Source of the DNA: an uncultured Porphyromonadaceae bacterium
GTDB lineage: Bacteria > Bacteroidota > Bacteroidia > Bacteroidales > Muribaculaceae
Direction: 5' to 3'
NCBI GenBank assembly: GCA_900550645.1
Contig: URTA01000006.1
Location: 24,942-88,941, forward strand
DNA: 64,000 nucleotides
The notes under the pieces were generated by a model. That model did not search any database, was not told the DNA's origin, and saw only the letters and a program-made list of their open reading frames with translations. The position numbers and the translations under genes were made by a program. Shown one piece after another: positions 1 to 7,894 of the stretch. Every line of letters starts with the position of its first letter. Within the stretch, counting starts at the first letter, position 1.

Positions 1-18
1 ACGTAAAGTCGGTTGTGT

Positions 19-504
19 CTAAATTGCTGTCATACTCTTTTCGGCGGCCTTGCGCACCCTCATGTAGTACAATTCCGTATTTGCTCCAGATGCCTTTGGA
101 TTTTTCGGATAGAGGCCGGTTTCTCTGTATTCTTTCAGGGCTTTGCGGAACTTTGGCTTCTTGAACAGAGGATTGAGAGAGCCGTACCCCACCTGCTCGA
201 TTAGATCGGCTGATGGGGTTCCGGCTGTATTGCACTCGTATATCAGTTGGTACTCGAGAGGGGCTTCGTACATCAGATAATACCCGACCCTCGTTTCCTC
301 AAACGCTCTTCTTTGCTTTCTTGCGTTTGGGTCTTTGCGCTTCTTCCGCTTCCTCGGCCGGCCCGGCTTGCGTTTCCTCGGTTTCGGTGCATTGGGGTCG
401 ATTACTTTCTTCGGCCTCCCTCGCTTGCGCTTCGGCGCGGGCTTTTTCTCGAGTTCTTCTTGCAGCCTCTTCTCGCTCTGTCTTTTCAGTATTTCTGAAA
501 TCAC
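19..504 (-). CDS. Basic AT-hook-like protein at end of tail operon
   Basis: A 161-residue protein whose N-terminal third is extremely rich in Lys, Arg and Pro and carries repeated RGRPKK and GRPRKRKK cores, which resemble AT-hook minor-groove binding motifs. The C-terminal half is a mixed, probably folded region without a motif I recognise. It is the last minus-strand gene seen, 24 bp downstream of the fibre gene. DNA binding is inferred from composition only. It could instead be a virion-associated basic protein. Family not recognised. Confidence 0.6.
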   Translation of the reverse strand: MISEILKRQSEKRLQEELEKKPAPKRKRGRPKKVIDPNAPKPRKRKPGRPRKRKKRKDPNARKQRRAFEETRVGYYLMYEAPLEYQLIYECNTAGTPSADLIEQVGYGSLNPLFKKPKFRKALKEYRETGLYPKNPKASGANTELYYMRVRKAAEKSMTAI

Positions 505-528
505 GTATTCCTGTGTAGATTTTCATTG

Positions 529-2283
529 TTATACCATATATGTCATTGAAAAAGGAACTTCGTAGCCATGTGCATCGCAGTATACGACTTGGCACTCTTT
601 GCTGTTGCCGGTTATCTTGCAGCACCAATTCCAGCCTTTCTGCATCGGTGCATGGTAGCCAACCGTGTATTTCGGCGGATTGATTGATGCTGGAAGAGTA
701 AAGACCGTGCCTTCATGTATCGTGTTCACCGTCCCCTGTATGCAGACAATGTTGCCTATCTGCCGTGCATAAAGACCAGACCTGCCAGCCTTGTCAACGA
801 TTGCAACCCAGCCAGTATCTGTCAGCGGCTTCTGTACCTCGTCAGCTGAAACAGCCCCGATGTTGGTGCGGATTTTCTTCTTGTCCTCATCGGTTATTGC
901 CATGTCCGCGAGATACTGCTCCTTCAAGGCACATTTCCCGAAGTCTGTTGTGGTTGCAGCCCCAATTTCGCCGCAGAGAATGTCCTTGGTTTTGGTTGTG
1001 CTTACGAACTGGGCGAGGCCGCTGTTCTTGGCTGCGAATGTCTCGTTGGCAGATGCTTTGTCGTAGACATCGCTTGCATTGGCTTTCTTGTCGTTCTCTT
1101 GGCTGAAGTAGTCTTTTGTGACATATTTCTCGGTAAGCAGTACTCCGTTTTCCTTGATGACCGGGGAACAGTTGACTGCATTGACCGCGTTGATTTCGAT
1201 GTCGCCAAGAAGGTTCTCCAAGCGGAACACCTTTGTTGATGATATAGGGAAGCCCAGAGACGCGCAGTTGTCGTTGTTTGAGTCTCGCCAGTACACCAGC
1301 TTTGACATCGATGTGTTTGTTTTCGCCAGCTCACTCCGTAGGATTATACCGGCAGCTGCTGAAGAATAGAATATTGTGCTTGCGGTTATGGAGACGGTAT
1401 TTGATTTGCCGTCAGTCTCTATCATTGTGCCGCCTTTTCCGTTTCCGATGCGGGTTGTTCTGGCAAACCGGTTCTCTCCGTTGTATCCTACGACATTGAT
1501 GTTTATCGCTCCGGAATCTACGCTTGACCCAGAGTTGTATATCTTGTCATCGGTTACTGTGATATTCCCAGCTTCGATGCTTGGCACTTCTACTGGCTTG
1601 GCGATTGAGCAAAGAGTGTCACTAATCAGGAACACAGTCAAGCCGTTCACCTGAAAAAGTAAGCCGTCGTTGTCGGATAGTCCGAAACGATATGTCTTGC
1701 CGCCCTTTATCGAAGACTCTATGCGCAACGTGTCGCCTTCGTAATAGAAAGTTCCTGTTGCATTGCCTTTGATGATACGTATCTGGTCATTGGATGTCAG
1801 CGTGTTTGCGACTGATACGGTTCGGTTGAACTTGACAGCTGTGTTTACTTCCTGGCTTGATTTCACGCTGTCGAGAAGCAGCGCGTACTTGCCGAAGAAA
1901 GCCTCGCGGAAACGCTTGGCCACGCCGTTGGCATCGACAGAGATGCATTTTAAGCCTGAAGGGAACGAATCTGTCAGTGCACAGCCATAACTGCTTCTGC
2001 CGACCTTTGAGTCCCCGTTTGCGTATGGCACGATCTCTTCCGTGTTGACCTCGCAGATATACTTTGCCCCGGAAGTCCAGTCCGTGGCATCAAAGTGGCG
2101 CAACTTGCCGTTCAGCCAGACATAGCTTTCAGTCAGCTTGCCGCCGATAAGCTCGCAGCCCGACACGACGAAATTGTCGTCAGGGTCGAATATGCTGCCA
2201 AAGGCGAGGGCAAGGTCCTGAAGGTTCATGATGTCATCAACGTATGTGTAGCGACCTCCGGTCTGCGAACTAAATTCCTTCAT
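529..2283 (-). CDS. Tail fibre / baseplate-distal protein
   Basis: A 584-residue protein, rich in Ser, Thr, Asn and Gly with predicted beta structure, at the distal end of the baseplate operon. The N-terminus (about residues 1-150) has a compact region that could attach to the baseplate. The C-terminal part (about 490-584) holds a GWVAIVDKAGRSGLYARQIG stretch followed by short strands like the tip domains of Bacteroidales phage fibres. Its start overlaps the stop of the tail-protein-I-like gene by 4 bp, which implies translational coupling. A role in host recognition is inferred from position and composition. No enzymatic motif is visible. Confidence 0.65.
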   Translation of the reverse strand: MKEFSSQTGGRYTYVDDIMNLQDLALAFGSIFDPDDNFVVSGCELIGGKLTESYVWLNGKLRHFDATDWTSGAKYICEVNTEEIVPYANGDSKVGRSSYGCALTDSFPSGLKCISVDANGVAKRFREAFFGKYALLLDSVKSSQEVNTAVKFNRTVSVANTLTSNDQIRIIKGNATGTFYYEGDTLRIESSIKGGKTYRFGLSDNDGLLFQVNGLTVFLISDTLCSIAKPVEVPSIEAGNITVTDDKIYNSGSSVDSGAININVVGYNGENRFARTTRIGNGKGGTMIETDGKSNTVSITASTIFYSSAAAGIILRSELAKTNTSMSKLVYWRDSNNDNCASLGFPISSTKVFRLENLLGDIEINAVNAVNCSPVIKENGVLLTEKYVTKDYFSQENDKKANASDVYDKASANETFAAKNSGLAQFVSTTKTKDILCGEIGAATTTDFGKCALKEQYLADMAITDEDKKKIRTNIGAVSADEVQKPLTDTGWVAIVDKAGRSGLYARQIGNIVCIQGTVNTIHEGTVFTLPASINPPKYTVGYHAPMQKGWNWCCKITGNSKECQVVYCDAHGYEVPFSMTYMV

Positions 2284-2816
2284 TTGCTGTTTGTTATGAT
2301 TTTGTATGTCTTTGTTGCTGTACGGTATCTGTCAATCCAGTAGGAAAGCATAGCCTCGTATGCCTCCTTGGTTATCATGTCTTTGCGGACGGCAGGGGAG
2401 TAAACCGTGAAGCTGGTATTGTCCTGCTCCGTGTTCTCGTTCTGGAATGACAGCTTTGCGGTGTCTGTTTCAGGTTCTTCCGCAGTCCTTAGCAGCAGGT
2501 TGTCGCTGTCGGGTATGCTTGCGTTCTGATGATACACTGGCACGCCGTGCTTTGATGCGTTACGAATATAGATTGACTGCGACTGGTCTGCGAAATACTT
2601 TTTGAATTTGCGGTTCAGAAACCATTCGAGCTTGAACACCTGCGATGTCATGGAAGCCTCAATCCGGGTTTCGTCTGCCCATTCTGAAAACGAGTCGCTT
2701 AGGATTTGCAACGGCTTCATCAGGGATTGCAGGAACAGAATCAGCTTGCGCCCTCCGAGGTAGTGGGGGACGAGCTGGTTTATGGTCTTGTCGAAGTTTA
2801 TGAAGTACCGTTTCAT
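2280..2816 (-). CDS. Tail protein I-like baseplate component
   Basis: A 178-residue protein between the baseplate J-like gene and the fibre gene, which is the usual place of P2 gpI or Mu gp48 homologues. It starts MKRYFINFDKTINQLVPHYL and continues with amphipathic helices. It overlaps both neighbours by 4 bp. The assignment rests mainly on gene order and size, because sequence similarity to gpI is not evident by eye. Confidence 0.45.
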   Translation of the reverse strand: MKRYFINFDKTINQLVPHYLGGRKLILFLQSLMKPLQILSDSFSEWADETRIEASMTSQVFKLEWFLNRKFKKYFADQSQSIYIRNASKHGVPVYHQNASIPDSDNLLLRTAEEPETDTAKLSFQNENTEQDNTSFTVYSPAVRKDMITKEAYEAMLSYWIDRYRTATKTYKIITNSK

Positions 2817-3730
2817 TCGGTTTCCTCAATCTTCAGGGTTATTGACTGCTCCCATGTCGGTATGTCTTCTTCTACTCCAGCTCCTGTGCTTTGCTTGAGG
2901 TAGCCGCTGTTGGGAATGAAGAAGCGCGAAACTCGGCTAAGATAATTCTTTGAGCCGGGGTCTCCGACTTCAATCAGGTTGTTGTCGTCATCATACATGG
3001 CCACGAATATCCCCTGGTGGTCTGAAGCATTGTTGTCGATGTAAACGTCCGTGACGTGTTCGGTTCGCTGTATGGCATCTACTATCTTCTGGACGTACAC
3101 AGCTCCGTCAAACTCTATGTTGGCGATAAACTCATTCAGGGACTTCTCAATGGCTGCATACATTTCCGCTGGTTCAAGTGCACCGTCATAATACACTGTC
3201 ACCTTTGGCACAAGCACATCGCCTTTGCGGCTTACCACGGTCGTGAACGTCCCGGCAAATGCTATCTGCTGAACGTATGCTCTTGCAGCAAGCAACTGGG
3301 AATCGCTTAACTGTTCGTATGCTCCCGCCTCTCCAGTCGCCACTTTAAGTACGAGATTCTTGTCATGAAAGCCTTCAACTGAAGCCTCGTGATAAGCGAC
3401 TTTGGTTATGACCCTCTTGCTCTCGTCCGTTGTGGTGTATGAGAACTGCGTGCCTTCAGCGTTCATCTGCAACTCGTCGCCGTACTGGAACTTGAGGAGA
3501 GCATTGGCGTAATAAGCTGGTGTGCCGTTGATACGGTTCTGTAAGTCCTGTGCCACGTCTACCTTGAACACGTCCATGATGTTCTCGAATGCCCATATAC
3601 AGGCTGACGATACCCAAGTGAAAGCGTCCAGCACGGACATCTTTGAACTGTTGTGAAATTCTGTCAGTTCAAGACGCTCGTCCCGGTATTGCTTTGCCGT
3701 GAGGTATATTTCGGTCAATGTTCTTGCCAT
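2813..3730 (-). CDS. Baseplate J-like protein
   Basis: A 305-residue protein that begins MARTLTEIYLTAKQYRDERL. I chose the start at 3730, which overlaps the preceding stop codon by one base (TAATG), over a longer frame from 3796. The region around residues 190-250, with AEMYAAIEKSLNEFIANIEF followed by a DAIQRTEHVTDVYIDN stretch, has the pattern of J-type baseplate wedges, where paired strands end in a conserved valley. Its neighbours are a LysM-bearing baseplate protein and a gpI-like protein. A structural role in the baseplate wedge is likely. Confidence 0.55.
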   Translation of the reverse strand: MARTLTEIYLTAKQYRDERLELTEFHNSSKMSVLDAFTWVSSACIWAFENIMDVFKVDVAQDLQNRINGTPAYYANALLKFQYGDELQMNAEGTQFSYTTTDESKRVITKVAYHEASVEGFHDKNLVLKVATGEAGAYEQLSDSQLLAARAYVQQIAFAGTFTTVVSRKGDVLVPKVTVYYDGALEPAEMYAAIEKSLNEFIANIEFDGAVYVQKIVDAIQRTEHVTDVYIDNNASDHQGIFVAMYDDDNNLIEVGDPGSKNYLSRVSRFFIPNSGYLKQSTGAGVEEDIPTWEQSITLKIEETE

Positions 3731-4620
3731 TATTGTTGGGTGTATGTGTAAACCTTGTCTCCGATTATGAATTTCCATGGGTGCTGGCTGTTCCATTCCT
3801 CGTCTGTCACAAGGGTCTGGATTGCTGCCATACCTTTCTCTGAAGGCTCTGTTGACAGGTAGACGGTGCAGCCTCTCCTCGTGCCATGGTTTGTAACCAA
3901 GTATTCCAGATAGTCATCCAGCACTTTAACGTCATCAAACTTCGCGTCACGCAAGTCAAGTTCCTGCAACGACATATCTCTAATTGGCTCGAGGGTCGGT
4001 ATAGTCGAATACCGCAGGTCAACCTTTGCTGTCCCCTTGAATAAGAATAGCCCTGTCAGAAGTCCGCTGTTTGCGTGCGACCTGAACTCGTCTACCGTAA
4101 CAGGACGCGTCGGGTATATTGTGCCGCTGAAATTTGATGCGTCCAGTGTCTCGATTTCAAAGTCTCCGTAAATGCGTATGCGGCGTTTGTCAACGGTGCT
4201 GTTGAAGTAATGCTCCGCTTTCTGCAATGTGTCTGTCAGCTGGATGTTCTCCAAATCGCTGTTGTCTCCCCAGTCAACGGCCATTACTCCCTGTCCGCAC
4301 ACAGAGAACTTGGCAATTTCCTCTTTCTCTGATATTGAACAAATCATGCGCAGTGGTTTGTCTGTCTGCTTGTAATAGACGTGGCGCTCGCTGTTGGCAG
4401 GGGTTATGGAAGCAGACTTGAGGCTTTCAACTATGCCATCGTTAACCACAAAGTCCTCGTGGTATTCCAGTTCCATGCCGGGAACAAGGTCTGTTGTCAT
4501 GGTCAGTTCGGGGTTGCTGACAAACAGGTCAAATGCGCCCTCTATTGTGCCGTAGAGAGCTATTGCTATGTCCCATATAGACTGGGAGTTTGAGACAGTG
4601 TACTTTGCCATTGTGTTCAA
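3730..4620 (-). CDS. Baseplate protein with LysM-like, PKD-like and leucine-rich parts
   Basis: A 296-residue protein. Residues 1-60 form a LysM-like module: a YTVSNSQSIWDIAIALYGT stretch, then a typical second half ending in PGMELEY. This module is common in phage baseplate and hub proteins. About residues 105-165 contain VDWGDNSD, which resembles the WGDG core of PKD-like surface domains. Residues 170-250 hold leucine-rich segments (ELDLRDAKFDDVK). LRR and PKD domains are typical of Bacteroidota surface proteins, so this virion protein may have borrowed host-type modules. It overlaps its upstream neighbour by 4 bp. Confidence 0.55.
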   Translation of the reverse strand: MNTMAKYTVSNSQSIWDIAIALYGTIEGAFDLFVSNPELTMTTDLVPGMELEYHEDFVVNDGIVESLKSASITPANSERHVYYKQTDKPLRMICSISEKEEIAKFSVCGQGVMAVDWGDNSDLENIQLTDTLQKAEHYFNSTVDKRRIRIYGDFEIETLDASNFSGTIYPTRPVTVDEFRSHANSGLLTGLFLFKGTAKVDLRYSTIPTLEPIRDMSLQELDLRDAKFDDVKVLDDYLEYLVTNHGTRRGCTVYLSTEPSEKGMAAIQTLVTDEEWNSQHPWKFIIGDKVYTYTQQ

Positions 4621-5297
4621 TCGGTTGCTGTGGTTGTAGCGTCGAGATGAAGCTGCTTGGTGTCCTGGTCAAACCTTGCGGTGTTGATTGTCATGCCGTC
4701 CTCCGAGAACTCTCTCATCAGTGTGTCTGTCAGTTCAGAAGAGTTCATGCTGCTGTTTATCCAGCGAATCAAGCCAACACCAGTAAGAGGGTAGCGGTAG
4801 TTGTTTGTAGGCACGCAGCTGATGAGCAGGTTGGAATTTTGCCTGTCGCAGTTTATGATGTTGAAATCCAGTTGGTCGGCTGCATACAACTGGGCTTTGC
4901 TGTCTTTCAGTATGATGAAGTAGTTGTCTTCGGATATGAGGAACAGTTCTGAAAGGTATGCGTTCTCCATTTCGTCGCCATATCTGCCGGTTTGAACTAT
5001 GAACCATTCTGAACCGTCCGCAGGGTTGGTGACGTATGAGAAATCATCATCAGAAACAACGCGCTTGATGCGGACGGCAAACTCCTTGTATATTGGCGTG
5101 TATGGGATTGAGACATAAATGCCCGAAGTAAAGGGCGCGTTGCCCGGAATCGTGTCTGGAATCTCTATTTCGGCATACGCATACCGCTCCAGCCCTTCAG
5201 GGTTGTCAACCATTCTAAAGGGGCGCAGCTTGTACTTGTTTGTCGCCTTCAGGATAATATCTCCTGTGTTTATGTGTATTTCAATGTCTTTGCGCAT
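4617..5297 (-). CDS. Baseplate protein of unknown family
   Basis: A 226-residue mixed alpha/beta protein between the fibre protein and the LysM baseplate gene. It begins MRKDIEIHINTGDIILKATN. The central part has alternating beta strands, and the C-terminus carries TLMREFSEDGMTINTARFD. I do not recognise a family. The tightly packed context, with a 4-bp overlap downstream and a 2-bp gap upstream, makes a structural role in the baseplate or fibre attachment likely. Confidence 0.45.
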   Translation of the reverse strand: MRKDIEIHINTGDIILKATNKYKLRPFRMVDNPEGLERYAYAEIEIPDTIPGNAPFTSGIYVSIPYTPIYKEFAVRIKRVVSDDDFSYVTNPADGSEWFIVQTGRYGDEMENAYLSELFLISEDNYFIILKDSKAQLYAADQLDFNIINCDRQNSNLLISCVPTNNYRYPLTGVGLIRWINSSMNSSELTDTLMREFSEDGMTINTARFDQDTKQLHLDATTTATD

Positions 5298-5299
5298 TA

Positions 5300-7852
5300 C
5301 TATCCGAATATCGTGTAGGCATATCCCATCTCATATTTTTCACCACCACTCATTCCGCCGGCAGCCATGGCGTTGTAGTTGGTGACTACCCAGATGACAG
5401 GGCTTTTTATAGTGTCGTTCAAATTTGGTAAGCAGACAAGACCTATGTTACCGCCTCCTATACTGATTGAGTCCCATAAAATGACTCCCATCTTGGCTGC
5501 ATCATTAAGAACCGTTGGCGACATACCATAAATTGGGGTACCGTCCTCTGTTATCAGTGTTATGGTCATGAACCAAACTCCATTGCGTGAGAAGGTGTCT
5601 GTATCTGGTTGGTATAGCTTTACTTCTCTCCCGATATAAGACTCGTCGCATGGGAGTATAATTTTCACTTCGTTGAGGATGCTTTGACCGCTCGTTGTCC
5701 CTCCGAATGAAGAGTGCATCAGGTATGTATCTTCATTGAGCATGACCGCAGAGACTGCTCCGCCTGAAACTTCTTCGATTGAAGCATCTGATTTGGCCAG
5801 CCATTTCAATTTCTGGCTGAACGCTCCCATCAGATGCAGGTTGCCGCTTGCATCCCACTCGATGTTCTTGCTCGCCAAATAGCCCGAACCGTTCTTCTTC
5901 AACGCCCACTTGTTGCCGTTTGACAGCAGCTCGTCGATGTTGATTCTGGCGGCGGAAATTGTTCCGGTCTTGATGTTGTCTGCGTTGATTGACGTTGTGG
6001 TCGTAAGCACATCTCCGGTATCGACAAGTTGTTTCCAAGAAAGGGTTACGTTCTCGTCAAGCGTAACGTTGCCGTCCTTGTCCCACGAGATATGGCCTCC
6101 AGCCAATGCGCCTGAACCATCTTTCTCAAACCTCCACTGACTGCCTCGTATGCCTTCTGATGAAATCGTGATAGCTCCGTCTTCCGCATACTGCATAGAG
6201 CCTGACATCGAGTTGCCGCTGAACAGCCCTGTTCCGTTGAATCTCCAGCCTGCAATTTGGCTCAATCCGTTTGTTGTCAGGAAGAATGTCAGTTTGTTCT
6301 TGACGTATGCGGACAATATTGACGAACTAACGGTCGTCCGAAGAACAATTCCACCGTTTGTCGCGATATGGGAGGCGAACTGTGTGTAACTCGCATTTGC
6401 AGGGAAGTCAGAGCTGGAAGAGAGGAACAGCCCTGTATAGCCAGCTTGCGAAACGAGAGCAGCGCGACTGGTGGCAAAGTGCGTGCTGTACAAGTTCCAG
6501 CCGGCAATCGTTCCGCCAGACTTGTCGAACTGCAACAGGCCTCCGACGAAACTGATTGAGCCGTCCTTGTCGATATACCAGTTCTCGCCGCGCATACCGT
6601 TAGAGCCGATAGTTATGCTGTTGGTGTCGCTTTCCGTATATTGCTTGGCGACATTGTTCTTTGTACCCATCCACAAGGCATTTGAGTCGAAGTTCCAAGC
6701 AGCGATGAAGTTCGTGTTGCCCAGCTGGAAGGTTTTGATGCCGCTTTCGGACTGGCGCAGGCTGTTTGCTTGCGACTCGTAGCAGGTCAAGCCGTATGAA
6801 GCGGCAGACTCGTAGAACATCACGATGCCGCCGTATGCTAAGCACGCTTTCTTGTGGTTTTCGGCTGCTGACAAATCCGTATCCCAGTCGATGCTGCTTG
6901 ACGATGCGTGGATGCCGATATACGAACTTGTAGAGTCAATGAGGATATGCTTGTTGAGTAGGTAGCTTGTTCCAATAGTCCAGCCTCCGATCTTGCCTGA
7001 AGCGGCTTGGAGCTGTCCTTTGAATATCGCGCTGCCCTCGCTATTCCAGGAGATGTTGCCTGAAGCGAGCAAGCCACTGCCGTCTTTATTCAACGCCCAA
7101 ATAGAATGGTCTTGCGAACTGTAACGTAGAGTTCCCTCGGACAGGATTTCCAGTATGCCCGTGACGCCTGAAAGGGAGTTGGTGTACTGCTTGAAGATGC
7201 CGGTTGCGTTTATGTCCCAGCCTCCAATCATGCCGCCGTTCTTGTTCAGCCTGAATATCTCGTAGCCTGAAGATTCTCCAAACGCACTTTCCGGACAGTT
7301 CTGATAAGCATATATTCCACTCGAGGCACCTGTCAGCCCATCTGGACCGATGTATACACCCGACAGAGTGTTGGTGCTGGAATCTTTCTGCCCGAAAAAG
7401 GCTTTCGGTGTTATTATGGACGAACCTTTAATCAGCGTGGTCCTGCCGTTCCAGTCCTGTATCCAGTCGAGCATAGTGCTTTCTCTGACTACGGTGAACC
7501 TGAATGTCGCAGTGGTCTTAAAGCCGTCGGTGGTTCTGATGCTGAAAGAAATGTCTCCTGTCTGCAATCCTGTGGGCAGTTCGGTGAGTGCCACGCGTCT
7601 GGTATAACCGTCTGAAGATGCTGTGACCGTATATTTTATGGCGGTGTTGCTGATGCCGCTTCGTATCATCGAGAACTTTACAGGCTTGTCGCCGAGGTAT
7701 ACGTTCACATCGGTAAATGCACGACTCAACTGCGCCGAACTTACAGCGCCGTTGAAATCCGCGTTGATGACACACGAAACCGGCGAAAGCGACACTGTGT
7801 ATGCGTCGTTCACCGATGTCAGCGTTATCATTCCTTTTGCTATCGTCGCCAT
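5300..7852 (-). CDS. Large modular tail fibre protein
   Basis: An 850-residue protein. After an N-terminal immunoglobulin-like region (about 1-130), the middle is built of repeated modules in which GGW or AGW plus a short strand alternates with DGSG-x-L/A-A-G-N/H-I-S-W stretches (about residues 200-640). Similar modules occur in the two fibre genes that follow downstream in coordinates. The C-terminal 150 residues are a distinct domain ending in a Gly-rich tail (MAAGGMSGG). This architecture fits a trimeric, beta-rich fibre. A CTATTCTTC motif lies 14 nt upstream of the start, so this gene may begin its own transcript. Confidence 0.65.
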   Translation of the reverse strand: MATIAKGMITLTSVNDAYTVSLSPVSCVINADFNGAVSSAQLSRAFTDVNVYLGDKPVKFSMIRSGISNTAIKYTVTASSDGYTRRVALTELPTGLQTGDISFSIRTTDGFKTTATFRFTVVRESTMLDWIQDWNGRTTLIKGSSIITPKAFFGQKDSSTNTLSGVYIGPDGLTGASSGIYAYQNCPESAFGESSGYEIFRLNKNGGMIGGWDINATGIFKQYTNSLSGVTGILEILSEGTLRYSSQDHSIWALNKDGSGLLASGNISWNSEGSAIFKGQLQAASGKIGGWTIGTSYLLNKHILIDSTSSYIGIHASSSSIDWDTDLSAAENHKKACLAYGGIVMFYESAASYGLTCYESQANSLRQSESGIKTFQLGNTNFIAAWNFDSNALWMGTKNNVAKQYTESDTNSITIGSNGMRGENWYIDKDGSISFVGGLLQFDKSGGTIAGWNLYSTHFATSRAALVSQAGYTGLFLSSSSDFPANASYTQFASHIATNGGIVLRTTVSSSILSAYVKNKLTFFLTTNGLSQIAGWRFNGTGLFSGNSMSGSMQYAEDGAITISSEGIRGSQWRFEKDGSGALAGGHISWDKDGNVTLDENVTLSWKQLVDTGDVLTTTTSINADNIKTGTISAARINIDELLSNGNKWALKKNGSGYLASKNIEWDASGNLHLMGAFSQKLKWLAKSDASIEEVSGGAVSAVMLNEDTYLMHSSFGGTTSGQSILNEVKIILPCDESYIGREVKLYQPDTDTFSRNGVWFMTITLITEDGTPIYGMSPTVLNDAAKMGVILWDSISIGGGNIGLVCLPNLNDTIKSPVIWVVTNYNAMAAGGMSGGEKYEMGYAYTIFG

Positions 7853-7866
7853 ATCTGTCTGTTTCT

Positions 7867-7875
7867 GAAGAATAG
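7867..7875 (-). promoter_or_regulatory. CTATTCTTC motif upstream of fibre gene
   Basis: Minus-strand CTATTCTTC lies 14 nt before the start codon at 7852. The same 8-9 nt motif precedes the tape-measure, protease and portal genes. It may be a late -7-like element or a leader signal. Confidence 0.4.
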
Positions 7876-7894
7876 CAGCCTGTCGGCTCTTGGG

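Noticed and set aside
1360..1368. A further CTATTCTTC copy
   Set aside because: It is within the fibre coding sequence with no start codon downstream at the proper distance, so it is probably chance.
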